Positions 63,529 to 64,000 of a stretch of 64,000 nucleotides of DNA are shown piece by piece. The notes beneath the pieces are model-generated. The model ran no database searches. It saw only the letters and a program-made list of their open reading frames with translations, and was not told where the DNA came from. The translations under genes and the position numbers were made by a program. Origin of the DNA: Streptomyces sp. NRRL S-1022. GTDB lineage: Bacteria; Actinomycetota; Actinomycetes; Streptomycetales; Streptomycetaceae. Positions within the stretch are counted from its first letter, which is position 1, and each line of letters starts with the position of its first letter. The stretch covers positions 124,001 to 188,000 of the forward strand of contig NZ_JOIU01000006.1 in NCBI RefSeq assembly GCF_000720135.1. Direction: 5' to 3'.

Positions 63529-64000
63529 ATGAACTCGTTGCGGCTCTGGTACAGGAGCGATGAGGTCCGGATGTGGCTGCTGTGCCTGCCGCCCGGAGGC
63601 GGCGGCGCGCACCAGTTCCGGAGCTGGTCCGACCGGCTTCCGCCGGCCCTGGGCGTCGCCGCCGTGGAACTGCCCGGACACGGTGCCCGGTCCGCCGAGC
63701 CACCCCTCACCGACCTCGACGCGCTCTGCGCGCAACTGACCGCCGACGTCCTGCCGTTGCTGGGCCGGCCCGTGGTGCTCTACGGCCACAGCATGGGCGC
63801 GGTCATCGCCCACGACCTCGCCCAGGTGCTGCGCGCCGAGCGCGGCTGGCGGCCCGCCGCCCTGGTCGCCGCCGCCGGCGACCCGCCGGACCGGCCGCTG
63901 CCCGCCGCCCTGGACACCGTGTCCGACGCGGACCTGACCGGCCTGCTGCGGGCCTGGGGCGGCGCCACCGCCGAGCTCCTCGACGATCCGCGCTACCTCG
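63529..64000 (+). CDS. Type II thioesterase (locus B), cut by window edge
   Basis: The first 157 residues of a RifR/GrsT-type thioesterase are present: LLCLPPGGGGAHQFRSW, VELPGHGAR and the nucleophile Ser in LYGHSMGAVIAHDLA. The Asp and His of the triad lie beyond the right edge. ATG 63529 is used; an ATG at 63571 preceded by GAGG is an alternative that would start at MWLLCLPPG. It would proofread or unload the discrete carriers of locus B. Confidence 0.9.
   Translation, partial: MNSLRLWYRSDEVRMWLLCLPPGGGGAHQFRSWSDRLPPALGVAAVELPGHGARSAEPPLTDLDALCAQLTADVLPLLGRPVVLYGHSMGAVIAHDLAQVLRAERGWRPAALVAAAGDPPDRPLPAALDTVSDADLTGLLRAWGGATAELLDDPRYL

Overview
The window is high-GC DNA with the codon bias, leaderless or GTG/TTG starts and 4-bp stop/start overlaps typical of Streptomyces. 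Several families are also characteristic of that genus: a high-affinity actinobacterial [NiFe]-hydrogenase, a HelR-type ATPase preceded by a rifamycin-associated element, a standalone small LuxR-HTH protein and a WD40/nSTAND regulator. No rRNA, tRNA, CRISPR array or intact transposon was seen.

Layout. (1) 1-9.2 kb: a group 1h (formerly group 5) uptake [NiFe]-hydrogenase locus. The maturation genes hypF(end)-hypC-hypD-hypE run rightwards. Facing them, a leftward operon encodes an uncharacterised ~490-aa protein, the small and large subunits, a NifU-like protein, a DUF5947-like protein, two very small proteins and HypA. hypB and a large-subunit endopeptidase are not in the window. (2) 9.2-28.4 kb: ordinary accessory genes, including a membrane protein of unknown role, a class A beta-lactamase-like hydrolase, an UPF0718-type permease with its TIGR03943-type partner, a secreted peptidoglycan-binding protein, an SDR, a two-component system with a duplicated kinase, a CPBP protease, a chloramphenicol-phosphotransferase-like enzyme, a beta-hydroxyacid dehydrogenase, a PLP lyase, a GH88 hydrolase and a DMT transporter. 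Three gene remnants lie between them.

(3) 28.4-40.3 kb: biosynthetic locus A. A tightly overlapping leftward six-gene operon encodes an acyl-CoA dehydrogenase (ACAD), a fused ACAD-adenylation-carrier protein, a type II thioesterase, a copper amine oxidase, an ectoine-hydroxylase-type dioxygenase and an aldehyde dehydrogenase. Divergently transcribed are an arginine deiminase and a SAM methyltransferase. The operon appears to activate an amino acid on a dedicated carrier, oxidise it there, and separately convert a primary amine to an aldehyde and then an acid. (4) 40.5-50.6 kb: a small secreted inhibitor-like protein, an XRE-nSTAND-WD40 protein, an NlpC/P60 hydrolase, HelR with its element, and a FUSC-family exporter.

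(5) 50.8-64 kb: biosynthetic locus B, a largely discrete-domain NRPS set. It has two freestanding condensation proteins, a freestanding carrier, a truncated-cyclization/adenylation protein, a C-A-PCP module, a VioC-like arginine beta-hydroxylase, a GNAT enzyme, an MFS exporter and a second type II thioesterase that runs off the right edge. Three copies of a quasi-palindromic ~24-bp sequence lie in front of locus B transcription units and none was found by eye in locus A. This suggests a locus B-specific regulator and possibly two separately controlled pathways, which may still co-operate around arginine (deiminase in A, hydroxylase in B).
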